Notes: a model not told the origin generated them from the letters alone. Shown: positions 16,084 to 25,383, counted from the stretch's first letter. The stretch: DNA of 64,000 nt from CAYPKG01 sp964411275 (GCA_964411275.1 CAYPKG010000003.1:1-64000), one strand, 5' to 3'. Translations and numbers: made by a program.

Positions 16084-17394
16084 CTACGCGCTGGCCGCCA
16101 TGTTCCGCCAGTAGATCCAGTATGCCTTCACGTTGGGATAGTAGTTGTAAATCTCCTCGAAATCGGGGCTTTTCAGATTGACTTCCGCATCGGAATAAGG
16201 CGTCTTGTCATAAATAAAGTCGTCACGGATGGACCATTTGCCAATGGTGTTGAACACACCCAGGCAACCGCTTTGGCCATCCTCGCCGCCCAACTCATAG
16301 AGTAAGAACAGCCGGGCGCCGGCGGGGTTGTCGCTGCCCTTGACCACGTACAGATAGTCGCAGGCACGAAATGCCGTGTAGGGTTCAAGGCCTGTGCACC
16401 AGTTGATCTTCGCACCGTTGGTGGTATTGGCCAGCTTACTGCCGGAGCAAAGGCCCAGCGTCGGCCCGTTCAGGGACAGGTCAACTGCGGATACCACTTG
16501 GTCACCGTCGTCAAGTTCTGTGGTAAGCATCTGGGTAAACCGCCAGAACAGCTCCACGCCGCCGTTGTTCTCCGGGAATTCCATCATGCCCACAGTGTTG
16601 TTGAGCTTGTCGTGATAGGTAAACTCCAAGGGCTTGCCGTACTGCTTTTCGTACTGCTCCGCCAGGGCGTCACCGTCCACGATCAGCTGTGCCCAAAGCG
16701 CAGCGTAGGACGCTGAGGTGATGTCCTTGGTGAAAACATTCCAGTACTGGGTGTTTTTGCCGGAGGCGTCGGTGTAGGTGCCAGTTTCTTCGTTGTAGCC
16801 CTGAACGATGTCCCACCAGCTCTTGATGGGGCAGCCATCCGGGAACATTTCGGTGTTGTAATACCAGGGGCTGTAGGTAGAATACAGCGGCATGCCGTAC
16901 TGCAACAGCTTCTCGTCCACATGGGGCACGATAGCCGCGGGATAGTATACATCCAGATAATCGTACTTTACCAGCTCAAAATAAATTTCGCCGCTATTAT
17001 CCTTTACCTGGAGGATGTCCGCGTGGTAGTTGCCCGTATCAGACTCGGTAATGATACGGTTGGCCACGGTTTTTGTGTCCGACTCGATATACTCGATGCG
17101 GCCCTCAAACTCCGGATACTCCTTAAGGAACTTCTTCACCGCGGTCTGCGCCGAGGTGGTGGTGGAATAAATGGAGATGACGCCAGTTTCCTGGATGGCC
17201 AGATCGTACAGCTCTTGTGCGGACATGTTGTCATAATCCGGTTCACCTGGCTCAGGCGTGTCCGCAAGCGGACCCGGATCGGAAGGATTGTCGGCGCTTT
17301 CTGCTGGAGTTTTGCTGTTGCAACCCATAAGGGTAAAGGCAGATAGCATCAGCATCAGGGCAAGCAGGCAGGCAAGTGCTCTCTTCGCTTTCAT
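16084..17394 (-). CDS. ABC transporter substrate-binding lipoprotein (AfuA/FbpA type)
   Basis: A 436-residue lipoprotein with a signal ending in LMGC (Cys 25) and an extracellular solute-binding domain of the family that serves iron(III), thiamine, 2-aminoethylphosphonate and, in AfuA, hexose phosphates. Typical sequence includes ISIYSTTTSAQTAVKKF and YSTYSPWYYNTEMFPDG. The partner ATPase and double-length permease are directly upstream. The HAD, PHP and iPGM-like genes in the same regulon favour a phosphorylated organic substrate over iron. Ligand residues cannot be assigned by eye. Confidence 0.85.
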   Translation of the reverse strand: MKAKRALACLLALMLMLSAFTLMGCNSKTPAESADNPSDPGPLADTPEPGEPDYDNMSAQELYDLAIQETGVISIYSTTTSAQTAVKKFLKEYPEFEGRIEYIESDTKTVANRIITESDTGNYHADILQVKDNSGEIYFELVKYDYLDVYYPAAIVPHVDEKLLQYGMPLYSTYSPWYYNTEMFPDGCPIKSWWDIVQGYNEETGTYTDASGKNTQYWNVFTKDITSASYAALWAQLIVDGDALAEQYEKQYGKPLEFTYHDKLNNTVGMMEFPENNGGVELFWRFTQMLTTELDDGDQVVSAVDLSLNGPTLGLCSGSKLANTTNGAKINWCTGLEPYTAFRACDYLYVVKGSDNPAGARLFLLYELGGEDGQSGCLGVFNTIGKWSIRDDFIYDKTPYSDAEVNLKSPDFEEIYNYYPNVKAYWIYWRNMAASA

Positions 17395-17448
17395 AATTGC
17401 GTTCTCCTCCTTAATTCATGATTAATGGTTCTTGGGAAGCAGGTTTCA

Positions 17449-18594
17449 TCAGGAATGGTGACCGGCCAGCGCGTACTTGATCAGCCGCCCTGTCTCTACA
17501 TTATACACGTTCATCTTTTCTGGATGCAGCACGGTATAAACCGTTGTATTCATTTCATACTCCACCAGCCCCAGCTGAATTGCCAGGAACTCCGCGGTGC
17601 CAACGGTCAGGGAAATCAGCGTCTCGCTTCCTGCGGGCTGGCATGCGTATACATTCGCCTTCACGCCGTGGGGGTGGTGCGGGTCTTCTAAATGAATCTC
17701 CACCATTTCCGGCCGGATTCCCAGCGTGCACTCGAAAGGCTCGTTCACGGGGCATTCCTCATCCAGCTTCATTTCGTCCCTGGGGAACGAATATTCCCCG
17801 AGTTCGCTCTTCACCTTTAGGACGCTTCCGTCAAACGTGGCCATACCGTTGATGAAGTTGATGCGCGGGTTGCCGATGAAGTCCGCCGCTATCAGGTCGA
17901 TGGGGTTGGTGTACAGGTCGAGAGGCGAATCGACCTGTGCGATCTCACCCTCCTTAAACAGGGCGATCTTTGTGGACATGGTCAGGGCCTCCACCTGATC
18001 GTGGGTAACATAGATGATTGTGGTGCCGGTTTCCTTGTGCAGCCGCTTTAGCTCCGCGCGCATGTCGATCCTCAGCCGCGCGTCCAGGTTGGACAGCGGT
18101 TCGTCCAACAGCAGCAGATTGGGGCTGGTGGCGATGGCCCGGGCGATGGCAACGCGCTGCTGCTGGCCGCCGGACAGCTCGTTGGGATACCGGTCCCGGT
18201 ATTCCTCAATGCGCATGGTCTTGAGCGCCCGCATGACGGCTTCTTCCACCTCATGCCTGGGCAGCTTTTTGATCTTCAGCCCGAACGCCACGTTTTCGTA
18301 TGCGGTCATGTGCGGCCAAAGCGCATAGCTTTGGAACACCAGGTTTAGCCCGCGCTTGCTGGGCTGCTCATAAAAGGCGTTTTCCGCGTCGATGACGGTC
18401 TTCTCATCCATCAGCATCATGCCGTTCTGCGGCTTTTCAAGGCCGGAAATAACGCGCAGCGTGGTGGTTTTACCGCAGCCGGACGGCCCCAGCAACGTCA
18501 TGAAATCTCCATCCTCAATCACGAGATTGATGTCGCGCAGCACATGGTTTTCACCGTAAAATTTATCGATATTCTTCAGTTCTATTCTGCTCAT
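17449..18594 (-). CDS. ABC transporter ATP-binding protein (FbpC/PotA/UgpC type)
   Basis: A 381-residue ATPase. Walker A is GPSGCGKTT (residues ~37-45), the signature is LSGGQQQR, Walker B LLLLDEPLSNLD, and the switch histidine lies in TIIYVTHDQ. A TOBE-like domain follows residue ~240 (GNPRINFINGMATF; LGIRPEMVEI). It energises the permease at 18654 with the binding protein at 16084. Intergenic gaps of 59 and 54 bp without a terminator support one transcript. Confidence 0.93.
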   Translation of the reverse strand: MSRIELKNIDKFYGENHVLRDINLVIEDGDFMTLLGPSGCGKTTTLRVISGLEKPQNGMMLMDEKTVIDAENAFYEQPSKRGLNLVFQSYALWPHMTAYENVAFGLKIKKLPRHEVEEAVMRALKTMRIEEYRDRYPNELSGGQQQRVAIARAIATSPNLLLLDEPLSNLDARLRIDMRAELKRLHKETGTTIIYVTHDQVEALTMSTKIALFKEGEIAQVDSPLDLYTNPIDLIAADFIGNPRINFINGMATFDGSVLKVKSELGEYSFPRDEMKLDEECPVNEPFECTLGIRPEMVEIHLEDPHHPHGVKANVYACQPAGSETLISLTVGTAEFLAIQLGLVEYEMNTTVYTVLHPEKMNVYNVETGRLIKYALAGHHS

Positions 18595-18653
18595 ATTGGA
18601 TAAACCCTCCCTTTATACTCTAGGTATAATTCTGATTTCTAATGAACGGTGAT

Positions 18654-20492
18654 TTAACCCCAGCTCTTGCTGATATCCGCACCAAATGCGTTGGCGATGC
18701 GGTAGCAGACCAGGATAAACAACAGGATACAGATGGCAATCGCGTCCGCGCATTGGGGCATCAGGCTCTTGGAATACTCAAACGCCAGGAATGACAGCGT
18801 GTAGTTTGCCGGCGTCATGAGTATGGCAATGAGGTCGAGCTCTTTCGCGATGCTGATAAACACCAGCACAAATCCGGATATGAAGCCGTTCTTGGCAAGT
18901 GGGATCACGATGCTGCGGATCCGCCGCCAGAAGCTTGCGCCGGATATATCGGCGGCCTCCTCCAGCTCCACGTGGATCTGCATCATGTTCGCGCTGCCCG
19001 AACGGCTAGCGAACGGGAAGTGCTTGACGATGGACACCAGGAGTATCAGCGCAAACGTCCCGTACAGGGATGGTATCAGCCCGCCCAGCCGTTCCTGGCT
19101 AAACATGGCGAAGTAAATCGCTGAGAATGCCACGCCCGGCATGAGATACGGGACAAACACCAGCTGTTCCGTAATTTTTCCATACCACTTTCCCCGGCCC
19201 CGGGTGGAAATATACCCGAGGAACTGGCCAGAGAAGGCGGTAATGATTGAAGCTATAATCGAAAGTTTCACCGTATTCCCCAGCGCCCTCATAAACTCTG
19301 AATTCCTGAATATACCATTATAGGCGTATGATTCAAGCGGCGCTTCATCCAGAGTTCCAATCCATGCGTATAACGTTAGGTTATCCAGGCCATACCCGCC
19401 TCCTGTATATACCTGGAAGCTCTCCATGACCAGCACGAACGTGGGCATGACCATGGCCGCGAACAGGAATATCGCGATGAACGCCAGCAGCAGATATTTC
19501 GCCTTGCCAATGTGCATGAGGTTGCTTCTTGTTCCTTTGCCGCCAATGGTGGCAAAGGATTTGCGCACACCCACCATCTTTTGGTTGGCAAATATGGTGC
19601 CGGAGGCCAGGAGTATCATGAGAATGCTCATGGCGTAGCCGACGCCCCGGGGACTGTCGTTGATAAAATCTTTCATCCTTGTGGCCATGACGTAATAGCT
19701 GATGCGGCTGCCAAGGTTCGCCGCCACGCCGTAAGAGCCGATGGACTTGGAAATCGTCATGATGGCGGCGGAAAGCACCGCGGGCAGCACCAGGGGTAAC
19801 GTGATGCTTTTTAGTATCTGAATCTTGTTCGCCCCCTGAATTTCACCCATTTCCTCCAGCTCCGAGTTGATGGAGCGCAATGACCCGGACACCATGATAT
19901 AGGAGAAGGCATAATAGTGCATGATCATGACGCAAATGATGGCAAATGGGCCATAAGCAAGCCAGTCTGGAATGTTGACGCCAAGCCCCGTCAGCAATCC
20001 CAGACTGCCGGAGGTGCTGTTTCGAAATACTGCCAGCCAGCTCAACGCTTTACACCAGGACGGGATCATATAGGGGATGATGATCAGCATGCTCAACAGC
20101 TTTTTTCCGGGGATGTCCGAACGCACCATCAGCCACGCAAGTATGGAACCCAGCGGGACCGATAGGATGGTGACGAAAAAGCCGATGGTCAGGGAATGCA
20201 TCAGCGGTTCCCACAAAATCGCCTTTGTCAGGGGACTTGCCAATAGGTATTTCCAGTAAAAGAGCGTGAAGTCGCCGATCTCGGCCCCGGCGATGCTTCT
20301 AAGCTCCGCCTTCGCCACCGTAAACGAGTTCCCGATCATGGTCAAAAGCGGGATGACGATCAGGCAAAACAGCATGATAATGCAAAAGAATACGATCACA
20401 TTGAAGGGGTTGCCAACCAGATTAAAAAACTGGTTTTTAACGCGAATCCATGTAAGCGCATGCCTTTTACTTCCAGGTTTCTTCTTTGACAT
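18654..20492 (-). CDS. ABC transporter permease, double-length (AfuB/FbpB type)
   Basis: A 612-residue membrane protein made of two fused BPD_transp_1 halves with about twelve helices. EAA-type coupling motifs appear in both halves (EEMGEIQGANKIQILKSI near residue 225 and EEAADISGASFWRRIRSI near 520). The fused two-domain permease is the hallmark of the iron/hexose-phosphate/phosphonate importer group. First gene of the importer operon; its promoter at 20600-20628 carries a LacI-type operator just downstream of the -10 box, so uptake is under the island regulator. Confidence 0.92.
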   Translation of the reverse strand: MSKKKPGSKRHALTWIRVKNQFFNLVGNPFNVIVFFCIIMLFCLIVIPLLTMIGNSFTVAKAELRSIAGAEIGDFTLFYWKYLLASPLTKAILWEPLMHSLTIGFFVTILSVPLGSILAWLMVRSDIPGKKLLSMLIIIPYMIPSWCKALSWLAVFRNSTSGSLGLLTGLGVNIPDWLAYGPFAIICVMIMHYYAFSYIMVSGSLRSINSELEEMGEIQGANKIQILKSITLPLVLPAVLSAAIMTISKSIGSYGVAANLGSRISYYVMATRMKDFINDSPRGVGYAMSILMILLASGTIFANQKMVGVRKSFATIGGKGTRSNLMHIGKAKYLLLAFIAIFLFAAMVMPTFVLVMESFQVYTGGGYGLDNLTLYAWIGTLDEAPLESYAYNGIFRNSEFMRALGNTVKLSIIASIITAFSGQFLGYISTRGRGKWYGKITEQLVFVPYLMPGVAFSAIYFAMFSQERLGGLIPSLYGTFALILLVSIVKHFPFASRSGSANMMQIHVELEEAADISGASFWRRIRSIVIPLAKNGFISGFVLVFISIAKELDLIAILMTPANYTLSFLAFEYSKSLMPQCADAIAICILLFILVCYRIANAFGADISKSWG

Positions 20493-20582
20493 GATATAAC
20501 TCCTAATTTCCTAGTTGTTCAAACAAAAATACTATACCGATTTACTTTTCTGACTGATGGCGGTCAATAATGAATACAATCA

Positions 20583-20598
20583 TCGCAAACGTTTGCGA
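20583..20598. promoter_or_regulatory. LacI-family operator, importer operon
   Basis: Perfect 16-bp palindrome TCGCAAACGTTTGCGA. It lies directly downstream of the -10 box of the minus-strand promoter, covering the expected start point, so a bound repressor would block initiation. This is the best copy of the island operator. Confidence 0.88.
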
Positions 20599-20599
20599 A

Positions 20600-20628
20600 A
20601 GTATATCATCTCACGGGTCCTGTGTCAA
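20600..20628 (-). promoter_or_regulatory. Sigma-A promoter of the importer operon
   Basis: Minus-strand TTGACA (20623-20628) and TATACT (20600-20605) with a 17-bp spacer. Confidence 0.82.
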
Positions 20629-20680
20629 GATCCATTCGCCTGCGAGATTTCGGATTTCGCGTTTTCTTTAGTAGAAAGCG

Positions 20681-21433
20681 CTATTTTCCGAGCTCCTGTT
20701 TGAGTATGGTATACACGTCGTATATGTCAGTGATTACGTGATCCGGCGCAAAACCGTCATAATTGCCGGTATCTTTGAGTGGTGTGAGAAACGAAGAGAT
20801 TTGGAATATCCGGCCATATCCTACTTTGCGCGGGCCAACCACGTCCCGGGAAACCGTATCGCCTACGAAGGCGCATTCCTCGGGCTTGAGCCTTGCCTGA
20901 CAAAGCGCAATTTTGAAAATGTTCGGATGTGGCTTGCGATAGCCCACAACGCTTGAGAGGGTAATGTCGTCAAAATACTGCCTGACCCCATATTCCTCCA
21001 GCGTGTCAAACACCTGAAAAACGCTGGCGGTATTGCTGACCGCCCCCACATACACCCCCAACTCCTTCAAGCCTTTGAGCATGGGTTCCACATTTTTGCG
21101 TAGGTTCCTGTTGTAATAGGTAACCTCCCACATATGAGCGATTTCCTCGCTGCAAGCGATGAGCTTTTCCCGGTCCACAGGAATGTTTTTAAACCCGTAA
21201 TCCGGCCAAATCTGCTCAGGCTTAAGTTCCATGAGCGTGCCCTCGGCCTCTTCCTTGTAACGGAGTATTTCGGGATGCACCTTTTGCCAGAGTTCCGTCT
21301 CGTCATATGGCACCACAATGCCGTGGCTACCCAATATGCGATACAGCCCTTGCGCAGTGCGTTTCTCGTTTTCCCCGTCGGAATAGAGGTCCTCCAGCGT
21401 CCCGCCCATGTCAAACATAACAGCTCGTATCAT
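20681..21433 (-). CDS. HAD-superfamily hydrolase, DxGxT type (paralogue 1)
   Basis: A 250-residue HAD IA protein. Motif I is MFDMGGTL, with the nucleophile Asp 8 but Gly in place of the usual second Asp. Motif II is GAVSNT, motif III GYRKPHPNIF and motif IV FVGDTVSRDVVG. The cap is helical. It shares this layout with four paralogues at 25.5-28.6 kb. SD AAAGGAGA precedes the ATG at 21433. It has its own promoter (21587-21615) and operator (21564-21579). Predicted to act on a small phosphorylated compound; loss of the acid/base Asp could mean altered chemistry. Confidence 0.87.
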   Translation of the reverse strand: MIRAVMFDMGGTLEDLYSDGENEKRTAQGLYRILGSHGIVVPYDETELWQKVHPEILRYKEEAEGTLMELKPEQIWPDYGFKNIPVDREKLIACSEEIAHMWEVTYYNRNLRKNVEPMLKGLKELGVYVGAVSNTASVFQVFDTLEEYGVRQYFDDITLSSVVGYRKPHPNIFKIALCQARLKPEECAFVGDTVSRDVVGPRKVGYGRIFQISSFLTPLKDTGNYDGFAPDHVITDIYDVYTILKQELGK

Positions 21434-21563
21434 TCAATTTCTCCTTTCCCTGGCGCGAAAAACGCCGTTTTGGGGATTTTTATTGAAAAAGGATCAATCT
21501 TTACTTTCGATAGAAGGTGGACCCGCATAATCCGCGGATCAGAGTGAATTATCCCTTTCATGT

Positions 21564-21579
21564 ACGCAAGCGTTTGCGT
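21564..21579. promoter_or_regulatory. LacI-family operator, HAD gene
   Basis: ACGCAAGCGTTTGCGT, one mismatched pair in 16 bp. It lies immediately downstream of the -10 box of the minus-strand promoter, as at 20583. Confidence 0.82.
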
Positions 21580-21586
21580 TAGTCAC

Positions 21587-21615
21587 ATCATAATATGTAC
21601 TGTGTCAAATGTCAA
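21587..21615 (-). promoter_or_regulatory. Sigma-A promoter of HAD paralogue 1
   Basis: Minus-strand TTGACA (21610-21615) and TATGAT (21587-21592), 17-bp spacer. Confidence 0.75.
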
Positions 21616-21820
21616 CAATATTTCTGTTTATTTTTAAAAAAAATTTTATAAAACATTTACAAAACCGCCTAGTTTTCAGCATTTTCTGGGTGCTAGTCCG
21701 CAATACGGCCCGTTCACCCTGTACCCTTTCGTGATCCCGCCGCCCGAATTTTCCAGCCTGGCCGGGCCCCTCCACTGGGGATTTTTCCCGGTAAATCGGC
21801 CTTTTCCATCCGTATTCTGG

Positions 21821-21834
21821 TGCAAACGTTTACA
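21821..21834. promoter_or_regulatory. LacI-family operator, distal copy
   Basis: TGCAAACGTTTACA, one mismatched pair. No promoter adjoins it. It may be an auxiliary operator for the HAD gene site 256 bp away. Confidence 0.6.
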
Positions 21835-21849
21835 TTTTTGATTTAAAAA

Positions 21850-21877
21850 ATACCAGAGGCGCGCTTGCCTCTGGTAT
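21850..21877 (-). terminator. Terminator of the mgtC-like gene
   Basis: Perfect 11-pair stem ATACCAGAGGC / GCCTCTGGTAT with a six-base loop; the minus strand continues with six T. Confidence 0.9.
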
Positions 21878-21883
21878 CATGGA

Positions 21884-22576
21884 TTAGTCCTCAATTTCCT
21901 CTGTGAACAACACACCCTGGGTGTTTTCCACCATCAAAATAGCATCGGCGCGCGCCAGGGACGCCGGAAGCTTCAACAGGCAAAACAGTCCGATGCCCTG
22001 CTTGTAATCCGACTTGGTGGTTTCCACGCCTGATGTCTCAATGCCCTTCTCCTTCAAATCGTTGATGAAGGGCTTCAGGTTGCGCACATCGTCGAATATG
22101 ATAAACAGGTGCAGCTTGTTAAGCCGCCTTGTGTAGACGTTTTCCATCCGGTCGGCATACACCATGACGAACAGCAACACTAAAAACGTCATGATGGCGC
22201 CAAAGTAAAAACCGATCCCGATGGCAAGGCCCATACAGGCTGACACCCATAACCCAGCCGCGGTGGTTAGCCCCTTGACCCTAAAATAACGGGTTACAAT
22301 GATGGTGCCGGCGCCCAGAAAGCCGATGCCGCAGATCACCTGGGCGGGCATGCGGCCGGGGTCGCCACCATAGAGATTGCTCATAAACTGCGCCGTCATC
22401 ATCACCACAGACGCTCCAATGCACACGAGCATGTACGTGCGAAGTCCGGCAGGCCTGCGCTTTCTCGTGCGCTCTATGCCCAGCATACCGCCAAAAAATA
22501 CCGACATCAGCAGCCTGACGAGAACCGTTACCTCGCTAAGCTCCATCAAACCCAACTGCTCTATGAGCGCCTGCAT
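21884..22576 (-). CDS. MgtC/SapB family membrane protein
   Basis: A 230-residue protein. The N-terminal membrane domain has four to five helices with the family motifs GMLGIERTRKRRPAGLRTYMLV and GIGFLGAGTIIV, followed by KGLTTAAGLWVSACMGLAIG. A C-terminal cytoplasmic domain (about 150-230) is ACT-like. MgtC proteins are linked to magnesium and phosphate homeostasis and F-type ATPase control in other bacteria. The ATG at 22576 has AGGAGG eight bases upstream. It has its own terminator and is probably independent of the island, although phosphate-linked physiology would fit. Confidence 0.92.
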   Translation of the reverse strand: MQALIEQLGLMELSEVTVLVRLLMSVFFGGMLGIERTRKRRPAGLRTYMLVCIGASVVMMTAQFMSNLYGGDPGRMPAQVICGIGFLGAGTIIVTRYFRVKGLTTAAGLWVSACMGLAIGIGFYFGAIMTFLVLLFVMVYADRMENVYTRRLNKLHLFIIFDDVRNLKPFINDLKEKGIETSGVETTKSDYKQGIGLFCLLKLPASLARADAILMVENTQGVLFTEEIED

Positions 22577-22670
22577 AATATGCACCTCCTGAAAAGACTA
22601 AACTTGTATTATAATATAGCCGTCACTGGACAGATAGACCCTCTCGCGTGAAAGAACATTCCCGCGCAAC

Positions 22671-23558
22671 TTAATCCTGGTAGTGCGCGGCAATAAACCG
22701 CTCTACGTCCTCGCGCCCGCCCTGAAACGGCCCGGGAGTGTCCATCTTCAAGCTCACCAGCGCTGCCGCCCAAGTCAGCGACGTATCGATATCCTGACTC
22801 AGCCGTTTGGTAATGTATCCGGCAAAGCAGGTGTCCCCACGCCCCGTTCGCCCAGAAAGCCCACGGGGTTTTAAGGGTTTTGTGTAAATGGTTGTTCCGT
22901 CATACACAAGCACCTCGCTGTTGTGTGTGATCATAACTTCCTTGGCGCCCCAGCCGTGCAATATCTTGGCAGCCTCAGCCCTGTCGGTGAGCCCTGTAAG
23001 TATCTCGGCCTCAGCCGCGTCGGTTTTCAGGAAATGGATATAGGGAAGCATCTCCCGCTTTTCCTTCCAATCCTGAAACACCATGCTTCCATCCGGTTCC
23101 ACACAGCGAAGCAGGCACTGGACGTCCAACGCCACCTTGCCGCCCCGCTCGTGGCAGGCCAATATCATATCGTTTCCAATGTCCCCTTTCACAAGCCCCG
23201 CAAGATGGTATATATGGCTTTCCACATCCGGAAGCTCGCTAGGCTGGTACGGATCGATCACCGCGTTGCAGCGTTGCCTGCGCCGTTCCCGGTCGGCGGT
23301 AAAATACGTGTTTTCCATGCGGGTGCTTTCCCGTGAGTGCAAGGGGAAAATCGTGATGTTTTCGCAGAGCTCATAGGCTTTTGCTATATCCACGGTATTT
23401 TCGTTGCATTTGACCAAAGCGGCCACCTGGTTGCCCATGTTGGCTGCCGCGTACCCGGAAAATAAAACCGCGCCGCCATAGCTGTTTTCGACTCTACCAT
23501 CGAAATCCGTGTTGGTATCCAGGCAGACCTGGCCTATTATCATCGTGTCAAACAGCAT
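22671..23558 (-). CDS. PfkB-family carbohydrate kinase
   Basis: A 295-residue ribokinase-like protein. The N-terminal GG motif region is ENSYGGAVLFSGYAAANMG, and the catalytic region reads GRTGRGDTCFAGYI with the GxGD aspartate at ~254. It phosphorylates a sugar or cyclitol hydroxyl; the substrate is unknown. The start at 23558 has GAGGCGG upstream and overlaps the end of the PHP gene by 19 bp, so kinase and PHP protein are cotranscribed with the LacI regulator. Pairing a kinase with a phosphoesterase suggests handling of a phosphorylated intermediate. Confidence 0.87.
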   Translation of the reverse strand: MLFDTMIIGQVCLDTNTDFDGRVENSYGGAVLFSGYAAANMGNQVAALVKCNENTVDIAKAYELCENITIFPLHSRESTRMENTYFTADRERRRQRCNAVIDPYQPSELPDVESHIYHLAGLVKGDIGNDMILACHERGGKVALDVQCLLRCVEPDGSMVFQDWKEKREMLPYIHFLKTDAAEAEILTGLTDRAEAAKILHGWGAKEVMITHNSEVLVYDGTTIYTKPLKPRGLSGRTGRGDTCFAGYITKRLSQDIDTSLTWAAALVSLKMDTPGPFQGGREDVERFIAAHYQD

Positions 23559-24254
23559 AAATCCGCCTCGCTTTCCTTTAGGATGTCCGCGTACGGGGGG
23601 CACCAAAGCTGAAAGTCCCCTTGCTCCAGGGCCGCTTTGAATTCAAAGGAGTCCTTTACGGGGTTGGGCAACAGCACGGCCGCCCGGCCCTCGTCTCCGG
23701 GGCGGTGCATGTCGGAACTGCACACCCGGATGAGGTGCGGATTTTCCCGGGCCAGCTTAAGCGCCAGCTCGTTGCGGCTGTCGTGCCTTGGATTGCAGTT
23801 GGCAATCTCCAGCCCATGAACGCAGTCATAAAACACCTCGTCNNNNNNNNNNGTGGGCGTGCACGATGAGCACTTCCTTGCCAAACTTTTTGAAAAACGC
23901 CTCGTGATCCATGTGGCATACATAAGGATTGTCCCGCAGCCATTGTTCATCCACGCCGTAGATGAGATAATCGCTGTCGTTCTCGGGAAACCTTAGCTCG
24001 ATGCCGAATATCACGGTCAGGCCGATGGCGTCCCCGGCTTTTTTCGCCTCGTTATAGCCATACATAAACCGGTCGATACAGGCTTGCCAGTCGTCGTGGC
24101 AGTCCATCAGCGAGATGTACAGGTCGTGGAGATGGTCTGTGATACAAATGCCGTCATAATTAAGCTTTTTATACGTTTCAACGATCTCCGGGGTCTTAAT
24201 GTATCCACACCGGCTGGTTTCCATTGTGTGGATATGCATATCGTAACGGTACAT
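23540..24254 (-). CDS. PHP-domain phosphoesterase, interrupted by assembly gap
   Basis: Two pieces of one PHP protein flank the N run at 23843-23852. The N-terminal piece has the metal motif MHIHTME (HxH), CITDHLHDLY, an acidic ligand in IFGIELRFPE and VHAH before the gap. The C-terminal piece has GLEIANCNPRHDSRNE and SSDMHRPGD, with the final DxH ligand pair. The pieces are in different frames across ten N, so the gap length is not literal; perhaps 10-15 residues are missing. The ATG at 24254 follows AAAGGAG. PHP proteins hydrolyse phosphate esters with a trinuclear metal site. Lies between the LacI and PfkB genes. Confidence 0.85.
23843..23852. other. Assembly gap (10 N) inside the PHP gene
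   Basis: Ten N; the true length is unknown because the reading frames on either side do not agree. Confidence 0.97.
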
Positions 24255-24274
24255 TTCCGCTCCTTTCATGCTTT

Positions 24275-25288
24275 CTACATAATATTTATTTCACGGCAAG
24301 AGCCGCGCTCAATCAAAGTTGGCACGAGGATACGGTGGGAATACGCGGCGGACTGATCATTGATCTTCTCCAGCAACATATCCACCGCCAGAAAGCCCAT
24401 GCTTTTCTTAGGCTGTTCGATTGTGGTAATGTTGATCTTGGGCAGGCCCGTGTATGTGATATTATCAAATCCCATGACGGACAGATCCTCCGGCACCCGA
24501 ATACCCGCCTCCTCCGCCGCTTTAAGCACCCCCAGCGCCAGGGAGTCCGCAGCCGCGAATATAGCCGTGTACTTGAGAGGCTTTTGAAACAGCAGCTTTG
24601 CCATCTGATTGCCTGCGTCGATGGAGCTATAGCGAAAGGCGCTCTGGTAGACCGTGGACTCAATCCCCAGTTCCTTGCACATGTCGATATATCCTTCCGC
24701 GCGCAGCTGGTGCGTCATACTGCCTTTGCGGCGGCCAAAATAGAGAATATCCCTGTGGCCCAGCGAGTAAAGATACTCCGTGCCGATGCGCGTACCCTGG
24801 TAATTGTCCACCGCAACATAGCTTTCCGGCAGGTCCCGAAGGTTTTCGCTCATAAATACGGTGGGCACCTGCTTGATGTATTCCTTGAGGGTGGCGTACG
24901 ATTCGCTGTGGCCCGGAACAAGTATAATGCCGTCCACCTGCCGTCCCATCAGCAGCTTGAATACATCCCGCTCCAACTCCAGATCGTGGGAGGAATTGCA
25001 CAGCATCAGGTTGTATCCAAGCTCGCGCGCCCGCCCCTCTATATGATATGCCAACTCCGCCATGAAGGGGTTGTCAATGCTGGCCACGATAAGCCCAATC
25101 AGCTTTGTACGCTTCATGACCATGGATTGGGCGACATAATTCGTGGTATACCCCATCTCCGTGCAGATGCGCAGCACCCGCTCTCGGGTTTCTTCTCCAA
25201 TTTCCGCGCTTCCGGACAGCGCCCGGGATACGGTAGCATATGACACGTTGGCTACTTTGGCAATATCCTTTATCGTAACTTTTTTCAT
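24275..25288 (-). CDS. LacI-family transcriptional regulator of the island
   Basis: A 337-residue repressor. The N-terminal HTH is VTIKDIAKVANVSYATVSRALSGS, and a periplasmic-binding-protein-like sensor domain follows (IGLIVASIDNPFMAEL; GIILVPGHS; VMGFDNITY). It probably binds the CGCAAACGTTTGCG-like sites in this window, including one 42 bp upstream of its own start, giving autoregulation. The inducer is unknown but should be the island substrate or an intermediate. First gene of a LacI-PHP-PfkB transcript. Confidence 0.94.
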   Translation of the reverse strand: MKKVTIKDIAKVANVSYATVSRALSGSAEIGEETRERVLRICTEMGYTTNYVAQSMVMKRTKLIGLIVASIDNPFMAELAYHIEGRARELGYNLMLCNSSHDLELERDVFKLLMGRQVDGIILVPGHSESYATLKEYIKQVPTVFMSENLRDLPESYVAVDNYQGTRIGTEYLYSLGHRDILYFGRRKGSMTHQLRAEGYIDMCKELGIESTVYQSAFRYSSIDAGNQMAKLLFQKPLKYTAIFAAADSLALGVLKAAEEAGIRVPEDLSVMGFDNITYTGLPKINITTIEQPKKSMGFLAVDMLLEKINDQSAAYSHRILVPTLIERGSCREINIM

Positions 25289-25329
25289 ATCTTCGCCTCT
25301 CCAATCGGAATGAATCCGGAAGATATTGT

Positions 25330-25343
25330 CGCAAACGTTTCCG
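25330..25343. promoter_or_regulatory. LacI-family operator, autoregulatory
   Basis: CGCAAACGTTTCCG (one mismatched pair), between the -10 box of the regulator promoter (25355-25360) and the regulator start. Confidence 0.8.
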
Positions 25344-25354
25344 GCTTAGCTCCT

Positions 25355-25383
25355 ATAATACACCGATTATATGAACTTGTCAA
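25355..25383 (-). promoter_or_regulatory. Sigma-A promoter of the regulator operon
   Basis: Minus-strand TTGACA (25378-25383) and TATTAT (25355-25360), 17-bp spacer. Confidence 0.82.

Larger units (their letters stand above)
21434..21883. other. 450-bp regulatory intergenic region
   Basis: No gene is visible. From left to right it holds the operator at 21564-21579, the promoter for the HAD gene (21587-21615), an AT-rich stretch (21616-21665), a second operator-like palindrome at 21821-21834, and the mgtC terminator (21850-21877). The 256-bp distance between the operator centres would permit repression by looping. Confidence 0.7.

Noticed and set aside
24224..25243. 339-codon plus-strand open frame opposite the LacI regulator
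   Set aside because: Antisense shadow of a well-conserved regulator; no motif of its own.
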